Of a stretch of DNA of 64,000 bases, positions 62,595 to 64,000 are shown one piece after another. The position numbers and the translations under genes are program-made. The stretch covers positions 1 through 64,000 of the forward strand of contig JAFYVL010000034.1 in NCBI GenBank assembly GCA_017549125.1, given 5' to 3'. Under the pieces are notes generated by a model that was given only the letters and a program-made list of their open reading frames with translations, searched no databases and was not told the DNA's origin. The DNA comes from Oscillospiraceae bacterium (lineage in GTDB: Bacteria > Bacillota > Clostridia > Oscillospirales > Oscillospiraceae). How positions within the stretch are numbered: position 1 is the first letter of the stretch; the number at the start of each line of letters is the position of its first letter.

Positions 62595-63561
62595 GGCTTA
62601 TTAAATTTAGATCCGTAAAGGCCGGGGAGGTGTAAGCACCATCCAACAACCGCTCCACATTGTCTGGATCGTTTTCGATTTCTTTAGACCAAAGCTGGGC
62701 TGTAGCCACAAGATCGCCACCCAAATGCGCCAGCAAAATACAACCGCCGATCAAAAACTTGACCCGACATAGCAGATCCCAATCCGAAACCGCCTGTAAC
62801 CAGTACCGACGGATGCCGTAGGTCATGAACCGCACCAGACGATCATCCCATACAGGCTCTGTAATCATCTCTAGCCGGTCTTTCCACCGCTGGGTTAAGA
62901 TCTCTAACGCCTGGTAAAATTCCAAAATAGGGCAGATCTGCCCTTGTTGTTGAATATTAGCGGCCAACTGCAAAGCATCCTCCGGTGTAAGCACCGCTTT
63001 TTCACCACCGTCGATCCAGCTTTGCACATGATGGGCATAAACCAGCAAAATGATCAGCTTTTGGGGTAGGGAATAGGTACTGTCTTTCAGAAGATCCATA
63101 GCTACACAGCGGCTTTGTAGTAAGATTTCCAGGATCTCGTCCCTAGTCTCCGGTAACGGCTCTCCCATGACAAGGCGATCATCCCCGGTAAAAATCATTC
63201 TGGCAGCTTCCGGACAGGACAGCTCCAGATCCCGCTCCGTGAACCCTTCGTATTCATGGGTCAGTCGGGGGAATGTGCGGCAGGTGTGGCACAGGGCATC
63301 GTGTCCCTCCTGGAATTGAATTTCGCAGAGCCCATCTTGCCGCCACATGGGACACCGACCATTTTCAATGGGCAGTCGAACACCGCCGTCAATCCGCTTC
63401 ATCACCTGTCGCAGACGATCGCCCAGTTCACCGGGAAGATTCTGGTAAAAGGCCGCAGCCTCATCGTCCACATCCACTTCCCATTCCTGGCAGCAGCTAT
63501 CTTCACATTTGTCTGCAATACAGCGGAAATCTTCATAATATTTGGGATAGGAAAAAATCAT
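62581..63561 (-). CDS. fliB: Flagellin lysine-N-methylase-like protein (FliB family)
   Basis: The 326-residue protein starts MIFSYPKYYEDFRCIADKC and has the FliB cysteine pattern: C-x4-C-x3-CC near residues 14-23, then GRCPMWRQDGLCEIQF and CHTCRTFPRL. FliB methylates lysines on flagellin in Salmonella; many Clostridia carry similar genes in non-motile species, so the target here is uncertain. ATG 63561 is chosen over ATG 63573 because GAGAGG lies just before it. No flagellar genes are in the window. Confidence 0.85.
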   Translation of the reverse strand: MIFSYPKYYEDFRCIADKCEDSCCQEWEVDVDDEAAAFYQNLPGELGDRLRQVMKRIDGGVRLPIENGRCPMWRQDGLCEIQFQEGHDALCHTCRTFPRLTHEYEGFTERDLELSCPEAARMIFTGDDRLVMGEPLPETRDEILEILLQSRCVAMDLLKDSTYSLPQKLIILLVYAHHVQSWIDGGEKAVLTPEDALQLAANIQQQGQICPILEFYQALEILTQRWKDRLEMITEPVWDDRLVRFMTYGIRRYWLQAVSDWDLLCRVKFLIGGCILLAHLGGDLVATAQLWSKEIENDPDNVERLLDGAYTSPAFTDLNLISLLKA

Positions 63562-63595
63562 ACTACCTCTCATTTATAGAGCAAATTCGTAAAAA

Positions 63596-63619
63596 TGGGA
63601 AAGCCCGTGGGCTTTCCCA
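63596..63619 (-). terminator. Intrinsic terminator of the right-edge gene
   Basis: TGGGAAAGCC pairs with GGCTTTCCCA; on the reverse strand the hairpin is followed by TTTTTACG. It separates the right-edge gene from the fliB-like gene. Confidence 0.82.
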
Positions 63620-63624
63620 ATGGC

Positions 63625-64000
63625 TTATTCGGTAACAGGTGCGATGGCGGCTAATGCGGCAGAAGCCTCGTGGAGGGTAGCCTTGGCATTGTCCACAGCG
63701 ATCATATATGCCTCCAGCTGGGTATCCAGACCCTTGGCGGCTTCATCAATCGCACCGGCAGCGGAGTCCACCTTTGCACCGGCATCTGCCAGAGCGGCAT
63801 TGGCCTGCTCGCAAATCATCTGAGAACGCTCCTGAGCGATGCGCTCAGCACGCTCGGCACGGCGGTAAGCTTCCAATTCCTTCTCAGCGCAGTTGTTAGC
63901 GGCGGCGGTGTCCTTCTCGGCCAACTTTGCTTCTAACTCCTGAATGCGAGCCTGTGCCTCAGCCAATTTCTTCTCCAGCTTGGCATTGCTGCCCTTGCCT
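63625..64000 (-). CDS. Coiled-coil protein of unknown function, C-terminal part
   Basis: The frame is open to the right edge, so the true start lies outside the window; 125 residues are visible. They begin GKGSNAKLEKKLAEAQARIQ and are almost all Ala, Glu, Lys, Arg and Gln, with strong heptad spacing up to about two thirds, then AGAKVDSAAGAIDEAAKGLD and a short Ala-rich end. This could be the tail of a DivIVA-like or other septum-related coiled-coil protein, but composition bias makes any family call weak. Confidence 0.7.
   Translation of the reverse strand, partial: GKGSNAKLEKKLAEAQARIQELEAKLAEKDTAAANNCAEKELEAYRRAERAERIAQERSQMICEQANAALADAGAKVDSAAGAIDEAAKGLDTQLEAYMIAVDNAKATLHEASAALAAIAPVTE

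Noticed and set aside
1..64000. tRNA or rRNA genes
   Set aside because: No cloverleaf-like sequence with CCA-end context or conserved rRNA segment was noticed in reading; a covariance-model search was not possible here.

Overview
The window looks like chromosome of an anaerobic Firmicute of class Clostridia, probably an Oscillospirales-type gut acetogen. This is inferred from Wood-Ljungdahl genes (acsE, acsB, acsV), Gram-positive style capsule control (separate Wzz, BY-kinase and PHP phosphatase), KtrAB, the dprA-topA-trmFO and plsX-rnc gene orders, a perfect CIRCE operator, and strong AGGAGG ribosome binding sites with frequent TTG/GTG starts. I cannot name the genus. No tRNA, rRNA, CRISPR array or complete insertion sequence was seen.

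Region 1 (1-6908) is a CODH/ACS cluster: the 3' end of acsE, then acsB, acsV and a DUF3786 gene. Each gap between these genes holds one AT-rich solitary nuclease or transposase gene together with its own palindromic repeats: a DUF559 nuclease with CTTCTCC hairpins, a RAYT (Y1/HUH REP transposase) with GTAGGGG palindromes, two of which lie inside its own reading frame, and a GIY-YIG nuclease with a 5-unit, 55-bp-period REP array. This is the most unusual part of the window.

Region 2 (7118-9665) holds a membrane acyltransferase and an ECF sigma / anti-sigma pair.

Region 3 (9707-39370) is a large Wzy-type surface polysaccharide locus. The divergent rfbBA pair makes dTDP-4-keto-6-deoxyglucose. 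The forward operon starts from a TTGAAA-17-TATACT promoter with wzz, BY-kinase and phosphatase, then a PglF/PglE/PglC-like set that builds and loads the first sugar. Six glycosyltransferases, Wzy, a pyruvyl transferase with an F420-hydrogenase-beta-like partner, Wzx, and a CapE/CapF/CapG set for UDP-N-acetyl-L-fucosamine follow. Embedded in it are an ATP-grasp/HAD pair, a P-loop kinase, an APH-like kinase and three PF14907-type nucleotidyltransferases, which suggest an unknown non-sugar decoration. The middle (about 27.3-33.6 kb) is visibly more AT-rich and probably a variable serotype cassette.

Region 4 (39416-43783) holds mntP, a VanZ-like protein and a lipoprotein (coupled genes from a consensus promoter), then an MBOAT/AlgJ-like O-acetylation pair. 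Region 5 (43826-52022) holds a reverse-strand ABC-F/argS/MATE group, htpG under a CIRCE operator, and a second MATE gene. Region 6 (52113-64000) holds a composite repeat, glutaminase, ktrB-ktrA, a SpoU methyltransferase, dprA-topA-trmFO-plsX-rnc, a convergent fliB-like gene sharing a perfect 24-bp terminator stem with rnc, and a partial coiled-coil gene running off the right edge.
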